Shown piece after piece: positions 26,305 to 35,105 of a stretch of 64,000 bases of DNA. The stretch spans positions 2,728,001-2,792,000 of the forward strand of contig NZ_CP173029.1 in NCBI RefSeq assembly GCF_044772865.1. Reading direction: 5' to 3'. The stretch is from Algirhabdus cladophorae. GTDB taxonomy: Bacteria; Pseudomonadota; Alphaproteobacteria; Rhodobacterales; Rhodobacteraceae. Each line of letters begins with the position of its first letter. Position 1 is the stretch's first letter. Under the pieces are notes generated by a model. That model had not been told where the DNA came from. It ran no database searches and worked only from the letters and a program-made list of their open reading frames with translations. The position numbers and the translations under genes were made by a program.

Positions 26305-26423
26305 ATGAACAATGCAAAGCATTTTGCCCCTGCTTTGCCAAAGGCCCTTCATTCTTTTGCCACATTAAACTGGCATAAACGAAGGCAGTCCAGTTGGGTG
26401 GACTGATTTAGAAAGGATAGACA

Positions 26424-27275
26424 ATGCGTCTTGTATTTGGACTTGTCTTGATAGCTGGCCTCGCTTTGGCCGGATTTGCAGTTTACATGGCTCAGGGTTT
26501 CCTGAGCGCCAACCAAGCCGAGCTAGAGCGCGAGCGTGCAGCACGCGCCAGCATGGTGCCATTGGTTGAAGTGTTCGTGGTGAACGAACAAGTGGTTTAT
26601 GGTACGCAACTGACCCAAGAAATGGTGCGCAAAGTCCGCTGGCCAGAGGACGCGATCCCAGAGGGCGCGTTCCTGACCGAAGAAGCGCTGTTCCCTGAAG
26701 GTGGCAATCGTCTGCGTGCAGCCCTTCGCACCATGGAAAAAGATGAGGCCGTGATCGCCGTTAAAGTGACAGACCCCGGTCAAGACGCTGGGATCACCAG
26801 CCGGTTGTCCCGCGGGATGCGCGCTTTTGCCATCAGCACCGATGTCTCTAGCGGTGTATCAGGCTTCCTGCGGCCCGGGGACACCGTCGACATCTATTGG
26901 TCTGGCACAACCAACAACAGCAACCAGCAATTTACCAAATTAATTGAAGCCAACGTAAAACTGATCGCCATCGACCAATCCGCCAACACGGATTTAAGTG
27001 ATGCGGTCATTGCCCGCACGGTCACCGTTGAGGTAAACCCACAACAAGTGGCGTCCTTGGCGCAGGCTCAATCGACTGGGCAACTATCCCTCTCCCTCGT
27101 GGGGTCCGGCGATGAAACCGTCGCGGAAGCCATTGAGGTAGATCAAAACAGCTTGCTTGGCATCGTGGTCAAAGAAGAAGAGATCGTCGAGGTTGAGGAA
27201 GAACGCACATGTTCCATCAAAACCCGACGCGGCGCAGAAGTGGTCGAAATTCCAATCCCCTGCACCAACGGCTAA
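26424..27275 (+). CDS. cpaB: Flp pilus assembly protein CpaB (RcpC)
   Basis: A 283-residue periplasmic protein with an N-terminal membrane anchor (LVFGLVLIAGLALAGFAVYM) followed by an SAF/BON-like domain (VEVFVVNEQVVYGTQLTQEMV) and the conserved GVSGFLRPGDTVDIYWSG. CpaB/RcpC joins the inner-membrane platform to the CpaC secretin. The C-terminus has an acidic run (VVKEEEIVEVEEERTC) and two cysteines (CSIKTRRG, IPCTNG). AAAGGA precedes the ATG. It begins the assembly-gene run and is followed by its own terminator. Confidence 0.95.
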   Translation: MRLVFGLVLIAGLALAGFAVYMAQGFLSANQAELERERAARASMVPLVEVFVVNEQVVYGTQLTQEMVRKVRWPEDAIPEGAFLTEEALFPEGGNRLRAALRTMEKDEAVIAVKVTDPGQDAGITSRLSRGMRAFAISTDVSSGVSGFLRPGDTVDIYWSGTTNNSNQQFTKLIEANVKLIAIDQSANTDLSDAVIARTVTVEVNPQQVASLAQAQSTGQLSLSLVGSGDETVAEAIEVDQNSLLGIVVKEEEIVEVEEERTCSIKTRRGAEVVEIPIPCTNG

Positions 27276-27286
27276 GCACAAAAAAC

Positions 27287-27320
27287 ACGCCGCCCCACAG
27301 TAGTGAGGGCGGCGTTTTTG
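27287..27320 (+). terminator. terminator-like hairpin after cpaB
   Basis: A 9-bp perfect GC stem (ACGCCGCCC with GGGCGGCGT) with an 11-base loop and five T residues, starting about 11 bases after the cpaB stop. It may attenuate transcription into cpaC, whose gene starts about 160 bp further on. Confidence 0.75.
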
Positions 27321-27483
27321 TGTCGAACGGACGCAACCATCTGAACCCTGTGGCCCACAAACCACATAAATACAGACTTGCAACACATTGATTCTTGCAA
27401 AAAAAATGAAATTGACGCAGGGTGCACCAAAATGAGGGCAAAAATGCCCCTTTAAATCGAGCTCGTGGTCGGAGGCAGATCAC

Positions 27484-28905
27484 ATGAATTATAGAACTTT
27501 AATTTCGGCAGCCCTAATGGGTTGCATGGTCGGCATATCCACTCTGGCGCCGCAACCGCTGTCTGCGGAAACGCTGCGTGTGATGAAGGGTGCCACATCG
27601 CGTGCGTTGCAGGTTCCCATGAACCGCGCCGTTGTTGTCGAAAGCGATAGCCCCTTTGCGGAGCTGAGCATCGCCAATCCCGGGATCGCTGACATCTCGA
27701 CCCTCTCGGATCGCACGATTTACGTACTGGGTAAGGCACCCGGGCGTACCACATTGACGTTGCTTGGCGCTGATGGCCGCTTGATTACCAATGTCGAAGT
27801 ACATGTCTCACCTGACATCGCCGAATTCAAAGAACGTTTGCGTCAGATCCTTCCAGGCGAACGGATCGAAGTGCGCACGGCCAATGACGGTATCGTCATG
27901 TCCGGTACAGTCTCTAGCATCTCAAAACTCGACCGCGCATTGGATCTGGCCAACAGATATGCCCCGGACCGGGTTTCGAACCTGATGAGCGTCGGCGGCA
28001 CACAGCAAGTTATGTTGAAAGTACGCTTCGCCGAGATGCAGCGCAGCGTTAGCAAATCGCTGTCGTCCTCCTTAGGCGTTTCAGGCAATATCCTCAGCGG
28101 TGACTTGGGCGTCGCATCCGGGAGTAACACCTTAAACACTGCAGGCGCCGTTGCCGGCAGCCTTGGTGGCTCGATCCCCGGTGCAAACTCTAACAATGGT
28201 GCCGCTGTCTTTGGATTTAACCTTGGCGGCTTACAAGTTTCATGGCTGCTTGAGGCGCTGGAAAGCAAAGGCGTCGTTCGCACGCTGGCTGAACCAAATT
28301 TGACGGCTCTTTCGGGCCAAGAAGCCAAATTTTTGGCTGGTGGTGAATATCCTGTGCCTGTCAGCCAAGAAGACGGCGCCATTACAGTTGAATTCAAACC
28401 CTTTGGGATCGAGTTGAACTTTACCCCCCGCGTGATCGACGGCGATGTGATCAACCTGACACTCGACGCCGCTGTCAGCGCAATTGACCCGACCAACAGC
28501 TTTACCAACGGCGCTTTGACCGTGAATGCGTTTTCGCGCCGCGAGACATCGACCACGGTTGAGATGCGCGATGGCGAAAGCTTTGCAATTGCCGGCCTGT
28601 TGCAGGACGATTTCAGCGATCTTAACGGGCAAGTGCCATGGCTGGGCGACATTCCAGTGCTGGGTGCCTTGTTCCGCAGTGCAGAATACGCCCGTTCGCA
28701 ATCTGAATTGGTGATCATCATCACACCACATCTTGTGACCCCTGTGCGTGGCGAGGCATTGGCCCTGCCAACAGATCGGGTCACTTTGCCAACCGAACGG
28801 GACCTCTTCCTGAACGGTCGCGTCACAGGTGCACCCAAGAAAGGTGCCGCCGCAGAGGTTGCCAAGCAAGACTTCAGCGGGTCTTATGGCTACGTGATGG
28901 AGTAA
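27484..28905 (+). CDS. cpaC: Tad pilus outer-membrane secretin CpaC (RcpA)
   Basis: A 473-residue secretin that forms the outer-membrane channel of the Tad pilus. It has a signal peptide (cleaved near PLSAET), an N-terminal T2SS-secretin domain (VVESDSPFAELSIANPGIADIS), a BON-like block, and the secretin core with LAEPNLTALSGQEAKFLAGGEYPVP and FTPRVIDGDVINL, ending VIIITPHLVTPV. GGAGG lies before the ATG. It is followed after 6 bp by the OmpA-like lipoprotein gene. Confidence 0.96.
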   Translation: MNYRTLISAALMGCMVGISTLAPQPLSAETLRVMKGATSRALQVPMNRAVVVESDSPFAELSIANPGIADISTLSDRTIYVLGKAPGRTTLTLLGADGRLITNVEVHVSPDIAEFKERLRQILPGERIEVRTANDGIVMSGTVSSISKLDRALDLANRYAPDRVSNLMSVGGTQQVMLKVRFAEMQRSVSKSLSSSLGVSGNILSGDLGVASGSNTLNTAGAVAGSLGGSIPGANSNNGAAVFGFNLGGLQVSWLLEALESKGVVRTLAEPNLTALSGQEAKFLAGGEYPVPVSQEDGAITVEFKPFGIELNFTPRVIDGDVINLTLDAAVSAIDPTNSFTNGALTVNAFSRRETSTTVEMRDGESFAIAGLLQDDFSDLNGQVPWLGDIPVLGALFRSAEYARSQSELVIIITPHLVTPVRGEALALPTDRVTLPTERDLFLNGRVTGAPKKGAAAEVAKQDFSGSYGYVME

Positions 28906-28911
28906 GAACAG

Positions 28912-29586
28912 ATGCGCAGCCACTTTAAAACCTTTGCAATCGCAAGCACAGCCCTTTTGGCGCTGGCTGCATGCACATCGCCGCAAAACCCGGGCCGTGC
29001 GGCTTGGAACGTGGAAGCGGGCGGTTTGGTTGATGGTGGTACATTTGGCAATTCGACCATGAACAACATGCTCTACCAATCGGGCGAACGGGGCTATGTG
29101 TCGGATCTGTCGGGGCGGTTTGCCAGCGAAGTTCAAACCAGTGTCACATTTGCATTCAATAGCGCCCAGTTAGACGCAGCGGCCCGCACCGTGTTGCGCC
29201 GTCAAGCCAGCTGGATCCGCCAGTTCCCTGAGATCCGTTTTCGTGTGTACGGCCACACGGATGCGGTAGGGTCGAACCGTTACAACCAGAGGTTGGGCCA
29301 CTCGCGGGCACAAGCTGTAGTCGCTTACTTGGCAAGCCAAGGTATCAGCCGCAGCCGTTTGGAGGCGTTGGTCTCTTATGGTGAGACGCAGCCATTGGTC
29401 GTCAGTCAGGGTCGCGAGCGTCGCAATCGTCGCACTGTGACCGAGGTTTCGGGATTTGTGGGTAGCCATCCAACAGTAATGAACGGCAAATATGCCGAGG
29501 TCGTGTTCCGCGAATATGTGGAAAGTGCCCGTGCACCGTCCCAGACATCCGAAGTCGACGGCGCGGAATTCTCAACGGGACAGTAA
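28912..29586 (+). CDS. OmpA-family lipoprotein of the tad locus (CpaD position)
   Basis: A 224-residue lipoprotein: signal ending ALLALAAC/T (lipobox LAAC) and a C-terminal OmpA-like peptidoglycan-binding domain (VTFAFNSAQLDAAARTVL; RVYGHTDAVGSNRYNQRLGHSRA). It sits where cpaD (RcpB) is found in Caulobacter, between secretin and cpaE, so it probably supports or anchors the secretin to the cell wall. CpaD itself is not recognisable. The same placement of an OmpA protein occurs in other Rhodobacteraceae tad loci. Confidence 0.9.
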   Translation: MRSHFKTFAIASTALLALAACTSPQNPGRAAWNVEAGGLVDGGTFGNSTMNNMLYQSGERGYVSDLSGRFASEVQTSVTFAFNSAQLDAAARTVLRRQASWIRQFPEIRFRVYGHTDAVGSNRYNQRLGHSRAQAVVAYLASQGISRSRLEALVSYGETQPLVVSQGRERRNRRTVTEVSGFVGSHPTVMNGKYAEVVFREYVESARAPSQTSEVDGAEFSTGQ

Positions 29587-29797
29587 CCACGTTTCGACGA
29601 AACCTTTGCCAGAAACCGCACAATCGCAGTCTTTTGGCCCCATTCTTGCCCAACTTAACTGTCAAATCTCCCCCACAGGGCCAAGCGATTGGTGCGTCTA
29701 TCAATAGGATGCAGCACAGGTTTTGGGGGGCGATTCTGAATTAAAGCCTTTTGAAACCTGCATAACGCATACTGGCCCTCGAAAGAGGATACAGGCA

Positions 29798-31048
29798 ATG
29801 AGTAGTGCAGCTTTACAACCCGAACCCGCGCCCCTAAGCGCATGTACGATCAGTCGGGATGTTCAAAACTTTGATCTTTTGATCGAGGATATGGAGGCCG
29901 CCCTTGGCGAGGCTTGGGGTGACCTGGGCTTTCAAGATGCCTATGCCTTTTTGGACCAGCTCGACGCAGACTCCCTGGAATTTGTGGCCCTCGCTGTTGA
30001 CGATCACGATGAAAATGATCTGACATTGGTTGGCGAAATTATCTCGAAGGCCAAAGAAAAAGGCATCAAAGTTGTCCTGATCGCAGAAGAAGTCAGCCCA
30101 ATTGCCCTGCACCAGTTGCTACGCTTGGGCGCTGATGATTTTATCCCCTACCCATTGCCCGAGGGCGAGCTGAACGCAGCGATTGAACGCATGCGCGCAG
30201 CCCCTGCCCCGGAACTGGTCCCCGAACCCGCGCAAGCGGCCCCGACGCACAAAGGTGCGGCCAAAAACGGCTCGATTTTTGCGGTTCACGGTTTTGCCGG
30301 CGGCGCAGGGGCTACGACTTTTGCCACCAATCTTGCATGGGAATTGGCGACAATCGCTAAAAAGAAAGAAGAGCCGCCCAAGGTCTGTTTGATCGATCTG
30401 GATCTGCAGTTTGGCTCGGCGTCGACGTTTTTGGATCTCCAGCGCAGGGATACGATTTTTGAACTGCTGACGGATACTGAATCGGCAGATGTCGAAGTAT
30501 TTCATCAGGCGCTTCAGGCGTTTGAAGACAAATTGCACGTCTTCACGGCCCCGTCTGAATTGCTGCCACTGGATCTTGTGGGCCCAGAGGACATCCAGAA
30601 AATTCTCGATTTTGCCCGCGAAAGCTTTGATTATGTGATCGTGGACATGCCCAGTACATTTGTCAGCTGGACCGAAACGGTCCTCAGCGCCAGTGACATC
30701 TATTTTGCAATGATCGAAATGGACATGAGATCGGCCCAAAACGCCTTACGCGTGATCAAAGGCCTGAAATCCGAAGATCTGCCCATCCAAAAGTTACGGT
30801 ATGTGATGAACAGATCGCCGAAATTCACCGATTTACAGGGCAAGTCCCGTGTAAAACGCATGGCAGAAAGCCTGGATATCTCCATCGAAGTGATGATGCC
30901 CGATGGGGGCAAACCCGTCACACAAGGGTCTGACCATGGTCAACCGTTGCAAGTGTCGGCTGCAAAGAACCCTTTGCGCAAAGAAATCCACAAATTGGCG
31001 CAATCGCTGCATGACTTGAACGTCGATGCTGCGGCCGCAGGCAAGTAA
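29798..31048 (+). CDS. cpaE: Tad pilus localisation ATPase CpaE (TadZ)
   Basis: A 416-residue protein with an N-terminal receiver-like domain (about 20-130; VVLIAEEVSPIALHQLLRLG) and a C-terminal MinD/ParA-type ATPase domain. TadZ/CpaE places the pilus machine at a cell pole. The P-loop reads GGAGATTFATNL (about 166-177): both the signature lysine and the usual GKT lysine are absent, an atypical form known in TadZ proteins. Switch II (VIVDMPSTF) is present. I chose the ATG at 29798 with AGAGGA upstream; the extension to 29723 is unlikely. Confidence 0.93.
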   Translation: MSSAALQPEPAPLSACTISRDVQNFDLLIEDMEAALGEAWGDLGFQDAYAFLDQLDADSLEFVALAVDDHDENDLTLVGEIISKAKEKGIKVVLIAEEVSPIALHQLLRLGADDFIPYPLPEGELNAAIERMRAAPAPELVPEPAQAAPTHKGAAKNGSIFAVHGFAGGAGATTFATNLAWELATIAKKKEEPPKVCLIDLDLQFGSASTFLDLQRRDTIFELLTDTESADVEVFHQALQAFEDKLHVFTAPSELLPLDLVGPEDIQKILDFARESFDYVIVDMPSTFVSWTETVLSASDIYFAMIEMDMRSAQNALRVIKGLKSEDLPIQKLRYVMNRSPKFTDLQGKSRVKRMAESLDISIEVMMPDGGKPVTQGSDHGQPLQVSAAKNPLRKEIHKLAQSLHDLNVDAAAAGK

Positions 31049-31065
31049 GTCAGGACAGATTTTCG

Positions 31066-32541
31066 ATGTTTTCACGCTATAAAAAAACTGATGGTGCTCA
31101 GGGGGCTGCAGACAAAGCAGTCGCTGCAAATGCGGCCAAGAAACCCAGCCCCAAACCACAGGAAACCGCCCCCGCTGCGGCACCTGCCGAGGCCCCCAAA
31201 AGCCTGATGAAATCGATGCCGAACAAAACGGCAGCCGAAGTGGGCAGCGCTGACAAAGAGAAAAAGCGCAAAGATCGTCTGGGCGAGATTAAGCTGCAAT
31301 TGCACCGCGAGTTGCTGGACAACTTGAACCTGTCCGCTTTGGAAAACGCCAATGAAAAGGACCTGCGGCAGGAAATCATCGCGATTTCTAACGAAAGCCT
31401 CGAGGAACTTGGCATCGCGCTGAACCGCGAGGATCGCGCGATCCTCAATCAAGAACTTTTTGACGAGGTTACCGGTCTTGGCCCGCTTGAGCCGCTTTTG
31501 CGGGATGACACTGTGAACGATATTCTGGTCAACGGCCCGCAACAGATCTTCATCGAACGTTCAGGCAAGTTGGAACTGAGCAACATCACCTTCAAAGATG
31601 AGCGCCATTTGCTGCGTATCATCGACAAAATTGTATCGGCGGTCGGCCGCCGCGTGGACGAAAGCAACCCTTATGTGGATGCCCGTTTACAGGACGGATC
31701 GCGTTTTAACGCCATGGTACCGCCAGTGGCTGTGGATGGTTCGCTGGTCTCTATTCGTAAGTTTAAAAAGGACAAACTGGCGATCAATGATCTTGTTCAG
31801 TTTGGCGCCTTTACCGAAGAAATGGCTGCCTATTTGCAGGCTGCTGTGTCGACCCGGCTGAACGTTATTGTGTCCGGCGGTACAGGCTCTGGTAAAACCA
31901 CAACGCTGAACGCGCTGTCATCCTTCATTGATGACGCCGAACGCATCCTGACGATTGAGGATACAGCGGAACTTCAGCTGCAACAGACCCACGTGGGCCG
32001 GATGGAAAGCCGCCCGCCTAACGTCGAAGGACGCGGGGCTGTGACCCAGCGCGATTGTTTGAAAAACGCCCTACGGATGCGACCTGACCGGATCATCGTT
32101 GGGGAAACCCGTGGTGAAGAAGTGATCGACATGTTGCAGGCCATGAACACAGGCCACGACGGATCTATGACCACAATTCACGCCAACAGTGCGCGTGATG
32201 GTGTGTCGCGTCTGGAGAACATGATCGCTATGGCAGGGATCGAAATGCCGATCAAAGCCGTGCGCTCGCAAATTTCTTCTGCGGTTAATCTGATCGTACA
32301 GGCCAGCCGTTTGCAAGATGGCTCGCGCCGCATGACCTCCATTACCGAGATTACCGGTATGGAAGGCGACGTGATCTCGATGCAGGAGATCTTTCGGTAT
32401 CAGCGTGTTGGTTTGACACCGGAAAACAAAATTATCGGCCATTTCACGGCCACTGGCGTGCGCAGCCACTATGCAGAACGCTTTAAAATGTGGGGCTATG
32501 ACTTGCCCGCATCCATCTATGAACCTATCGCTGCGGAGTAA
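31066..32541 (+). CDS. cpaF: Tad pilus assembly ATPase CpaF (TadA)
   Basis: A 491-residue secretion ATPase that powers Flp pilus assembly. It has an Ala/Lys/Pro-rich N-terminal stretch of about 60 residues, then the CpaF domain with Walker A GGTGSGKTTTLNAL (about 269-282), the Asp/Glu box ILTIEDTAELQL, Walker B RPDRIIVGETRGEEVIDML and the His box GHDGSMTTIHANSARDG. It lies 18 bp after cpaE and 6 bp before tadB. Confidence 0.97.
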   Translation: MFSRYKKTDGAQGAADKAVAANAAKKPSPKPQETAPAAAPAEAPKSLMKSMPNKTAAEVGSADKEKKRKDRLGEIKLQLHRELLDNLNLSALENANEKDLRQEIIAISNESLEELGIALNREDRAILNQELFDEVTGLGPLEPLLRDDTVNDILVNGPQQIFIERSGKLELSNITFKDERHLLRIIDKIVSAVGRRVDESNPYVDARLQDGSRFNAMVPPVAVDGSLVSIRKFKKDKLAINDLVQFGAFTEEMAAYLQAAVSTRLNVIVSGGTGSGKTTTLNALSSFIDDAERILTIEDTAELQLQQTHVGRMESRPPNVEGRGAVTQRDCLKNALRMRPDRIIVGETRGEEVIDMLQAMNTGHDGSMTTIHANSARDGVSRLENMIAMAGIEMPIKAVRSQISSAVNLIVQASRLQDGSRRMTSITEITGMEGDVISMQEIFRYQRVGLTPENKIIGHFTATGVRSHYAERFKMWGYDLPASIYEPIAAE

Positions 32542-32547
32542 CCCCAG

Positions 32548-33516
32548 ATGTCTTTTGATCCCGCCCTCATTGTCTATGGCTTGATCTTTGTTGCTGTTTT
32601 GGTGCTGGTCGAAGGCATCTATCTGGTGGCATTTGGTAAATCCATCAGCCTCAACAGCCGTGTAAACCGACGCCTCGAAATGCTCGAAAAGGGCACGGGA
32701 CGCGAAGAAGTTCTGGAAAAGCTGCGCAAAGAAATGAGTCAGCACATGAACTCGCGTCAGGTGCCGCTCTATTCCATCTTGGCCAAAAAGGCCCAGCTTG
32801 CGGCGATTGCCTTTACGCCATCGCAACTGATGATGATCATGGCCGGTCTCAGCGTTGTGGCCTTTGTCGGCCTTAGTGTTGGCACGGCGGCGAGCACGCC
32901 CGTACGCATCGTGCTGGCCATTGCTATGGGCGTCGGCGGCGTGTTCTTTTGGGTCAACAAGAAAGCCAAAACGCGGATGTCCATGATCGAAGAGCAACTG
33001 CCAGATGCAGTTGAGCTTATGGTGCGGAGTTTGCGCGTGGGTCACCCGTTTTCATCGGCCATTAACATCGTCTCCAAAGAGGTTCCTGATCCGTTGGGCA
33101 CTGAAATGGGCGTGATTGCTGACGAGGCCGCTTATGGTCGTGACGTGGGCGAGGCCCTCAAGCATATGGCGGAACGCCTGAACAACCAGGATATGCGCTT
33201 TTTGGCGGTGGCTGTGACTATTCAGCAGACCTCTGGTGGTAACCTGGCCGAAATTCTGGCCGGTTTGGCTGGCGTTATCCGCGCCCGGTTCAAACTCTTC
33301 CGCCGCGTCAAGGCCATCACCGCCGAGGCGAAATGGTCTGGCATGTTCTTGTCTGTCTTTCCCTTGGGCGCGTTGATCATGATCAACGTCATCCAGCCAA
33401 ACTACTATGACGAGGTACAAGAAACCTCGGCCTTTATCCCCGCCTGTCTTGTTGTGGCAGCCTTTTTGATCGTGAACATCATCGTGATGCGCGCGCTCGT
33501 GAATATCAAAGTGTAA
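32548..33516 (+). CDS. tadB: Tad pilus inner-membrane platform protein TadB
   Basis: A 322-residue T2SF-domain protein with membrane helices at the N-terminus (LIVYGLIFVAVLVLVEGIYLV), in the middle (residues 85-130) and at the C-terminus. The cytoplasmic T2SF motif is MVRSLRVGHPFSSAINIVSKEV followed by FLAVAVTIQQTSGGNLAEIL (given here as two parts). It forms the platform with TadC that is driven by CpaF. Confidence 0.95.
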   Translation: MSFDPALIVYGLIFVAVLVLVEGIYLVAFGKSISLNSRVNRRLEMLEKGTGREEVLEKLRKEMSQHMNSRQVPLYSILAKKAQLAAIAFTPSQLMMIMAGLSVVAFVGLSVGTAASTPVRIVLAIAMGVGGVFFWVNKKAKTRMSMIEEQLPDAVELMVRSLRVGHPFSSAINIVSKEVPDPLGTEMGVIADEAAYGRDVGEALKHMAERLNNQDMRFLAVAVTIQQTSGGNLAEILAGLAGVIRARFKLFRRVKAITAEAKWSGMFLSVFPLGALIMINVIQPNYYDEVQETSAFIPACLVVAAFLIVNIIVMRALVNIKV

Positions 33517-33528
33517 GGAACAGCTTCG

Positions 33529-34515
33529 ATGCAAGAGATTCTGAACAATATCGTAGCCATGGCCACCGGCGAATTGGGGCCATTGGGTCCGCTGATCATC
33601 GCCGGTGTGTTGGGGGCCTTCCTGATCCTGATCGCTTTGCCTGTGTTGCTCAAACGCGAAGCAGACCCTTTGCAAAAGCTCAAGGCGTCCAATGCAACGG
33701 CGGCGAAAGCCGGTGACGCACAACAGACCCTGCGCCATCAGGACAAGTCTGAAAAGCTCAAGAAGTACGCCGAGTTTTTGGAGCCGCAAGACGAAGAAGA
33801 ATATTCCGCGATGAAGCTCAAGCTGGTGCAGGCGGGCTATCGCAGCAAAGGCGCTGTGCGGACGTTCCACTTTTTCCAATTTGCGTTGGGCTTGGGCTTT
33901 CTCGCTTTTGGCGCGGCCTATGCGATTTTCAAAAGTGCGACGGCAGATCCCACCACGCAAAACCTGATCATGATGACCCTGATCCCAGGGGCTGTTGGAT
34001 ATATGGCGCCAAAATATTGGATCACCCGCCGCGTAGACACCCGCAAGGAAGAGATCACCAACGGCTTTCCCGATGCGTTGGATATGATGCTGGTCTGTGT
34101 AGAAGCGGGTCAATCTTTGGACCAATCGATCAATCGTGTGGCCGGTGAATTGCGCGCCAGTTTCCCTGCCCTTGCCGATGAATTCGAAATCGTGGCCCAC
34201 GAAATGAAAGCCGGCAAAGACAAGATTAGCGTTCTCAAGGACATGTCAGATCGCGCCGGTGTGACCGATGTGGCCTCGTTCGTGACAGTGTTGGTGCAAT
34301 CGGCCAGTTTTGGTACATCAATTGCAGATGCCTTGCGTGTCTTTTCTGCCGAAATGCGGGATAAACGCGTGATGCGTGCCGAAGAAAAGGCAAATACCTT
34401 GCCCACTAAGATGACCCTTGCCACAATGATGCTGACCGTGCCGCCGTTGCTGATCATCCTGATCGGCCCATCGGTGCACGGCGTGATGAAAACACTCAAC
34501 GGCAACGCCTTCTAA
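33529..34515 (+). CDS. tadC: Tad pilus inner-membrane platform protein TadC
   Basis: A 328-residue second T2SF-domain platform protein. It has an N-terminal helix (LGPLIIAGVLGAFLILIALPV), two central helices, the T2SF domain with GFPDALDMMLVCVEAGQSLD and FVTVLVQSASFGTSIADALR, and a final helix (MLTVPPLLIILIGPSVH). TAAGGAACAG precedes the ATG. It is co-transcribed with tadB (12 bp gap). Confidence 0.95.
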   Translation: MQEILNNIVAMATGELGPLGPLIIAGVLGAFLILIALPVLLKREADPLQKLKASNATAAKAGDAQQTLRHQDKSEKLKKYAEFLEPQDEEEYSAMKLKLVQAGYRSKGAVRTFHFFQFALGLGFLAFGAAYAIFKSATADPTTQNLIMMTLIPGAVGYMAPKYWITRRVDTRKEEITNGFPDALDMMLVCVEAGQSLDQSINRVAGELRASFPALADEFEIVAHEMKAGKDKISVLKDMSDRAGVTDVASFVTVLVQSASFGTSIADALRVFSAEMRDKRVMRAEEKANTLPTKMTLATMMLTVPPLLIILIGPSVHGVMKTLNGNAF

Positions 34516-34523
34516 GGGGTTAC

Positions 34524-35081
34524 ATGCTTAAACAGATTGGGGTTCTTTGCCTGATCGCGCCATTGGCCGCTTGCACTGCAGGCGGCTTTGGCGCGTCCAA
34601 AGACAGCCCCTATGCCCCTGGCGTCGCTTACAATCGCGAAGATGTGGACGGGCTGTTGGTGGGGCACCGCTTGATGCAAGCCGGTCAATACGAATTGGCA
34701 TTGAACGCCTACACACGTGCGGCCCGCGATGAGGGTCTAACGGTGGATGTTCTCAGCGCATTGGGCTCGGCCAATTTGAAGCTGGGGCGTTTGGGTCAAA
34801 GCGAACGTTGGTTACGCGCCGCTGTGGAAGAGGACGAAACCTTTGTGCCAGCATGGAATAATTTAGGGGTTTTGTTGCTGGAACGGGGCGAAAACGGCGA
34901 AGCTGCACAGATTTTCAAACGCGCGTTTGCCCTCGATAGTGGCGAAAGTGACGAAATTGGCAACAATCTTCGCTTGGCACTCGCAAAATTAGAAAATCCG
35001 TCGTATAACCCCCAGCAAGAACAAGCAAAATTGGTGCGTAGAGGCACAGGCGACTACCTGCTTTTACAAACACCGATCTGA
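34524..35081 (+). CDS. tadD: TadD-like TPR lipoprotein
   Basis: A 185-residue lipoprotein (lipobox LAAC/T after IGVLCLIAP) with three or so TPR helices (LMQAGQYELALNAYTRAAR; WLRAAVEEDETFVPAWNNLG; AAQIFKRAFALDSG). TadD supports secretin assembly as a pilotin-like outer-membrane lipoprotein. An AAGGGG site lies 6 bp before the ATG, and the gap to tadC is 8 bp. Confidence 0.88.
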   Translation: MLKQIGVLCLIAPLAACTAGGFGASKDSPYAPGVAYNREDVDGLLVGHRLMQAGQYELALNAYTRAARDEGLTVDVLSALGSANLKLGRLGQSERWLRAAVEEDETFVPAWNNLGVLLLERGENGEAAQIFKRAFALDSGESDEIGNNLRLALAKLENPSYNPQQEQAKLVRRGTGDYLLLQTPI

Positions 35082-35105
35082 GGCAAGCAGTAAAAGGACG
35101 CAAAA

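Noticed and set aside
33052..34200. 382-codon minus-strand open frame
   Set aside because: Antisense to tadB/tadC, which have clear T2SF domains.
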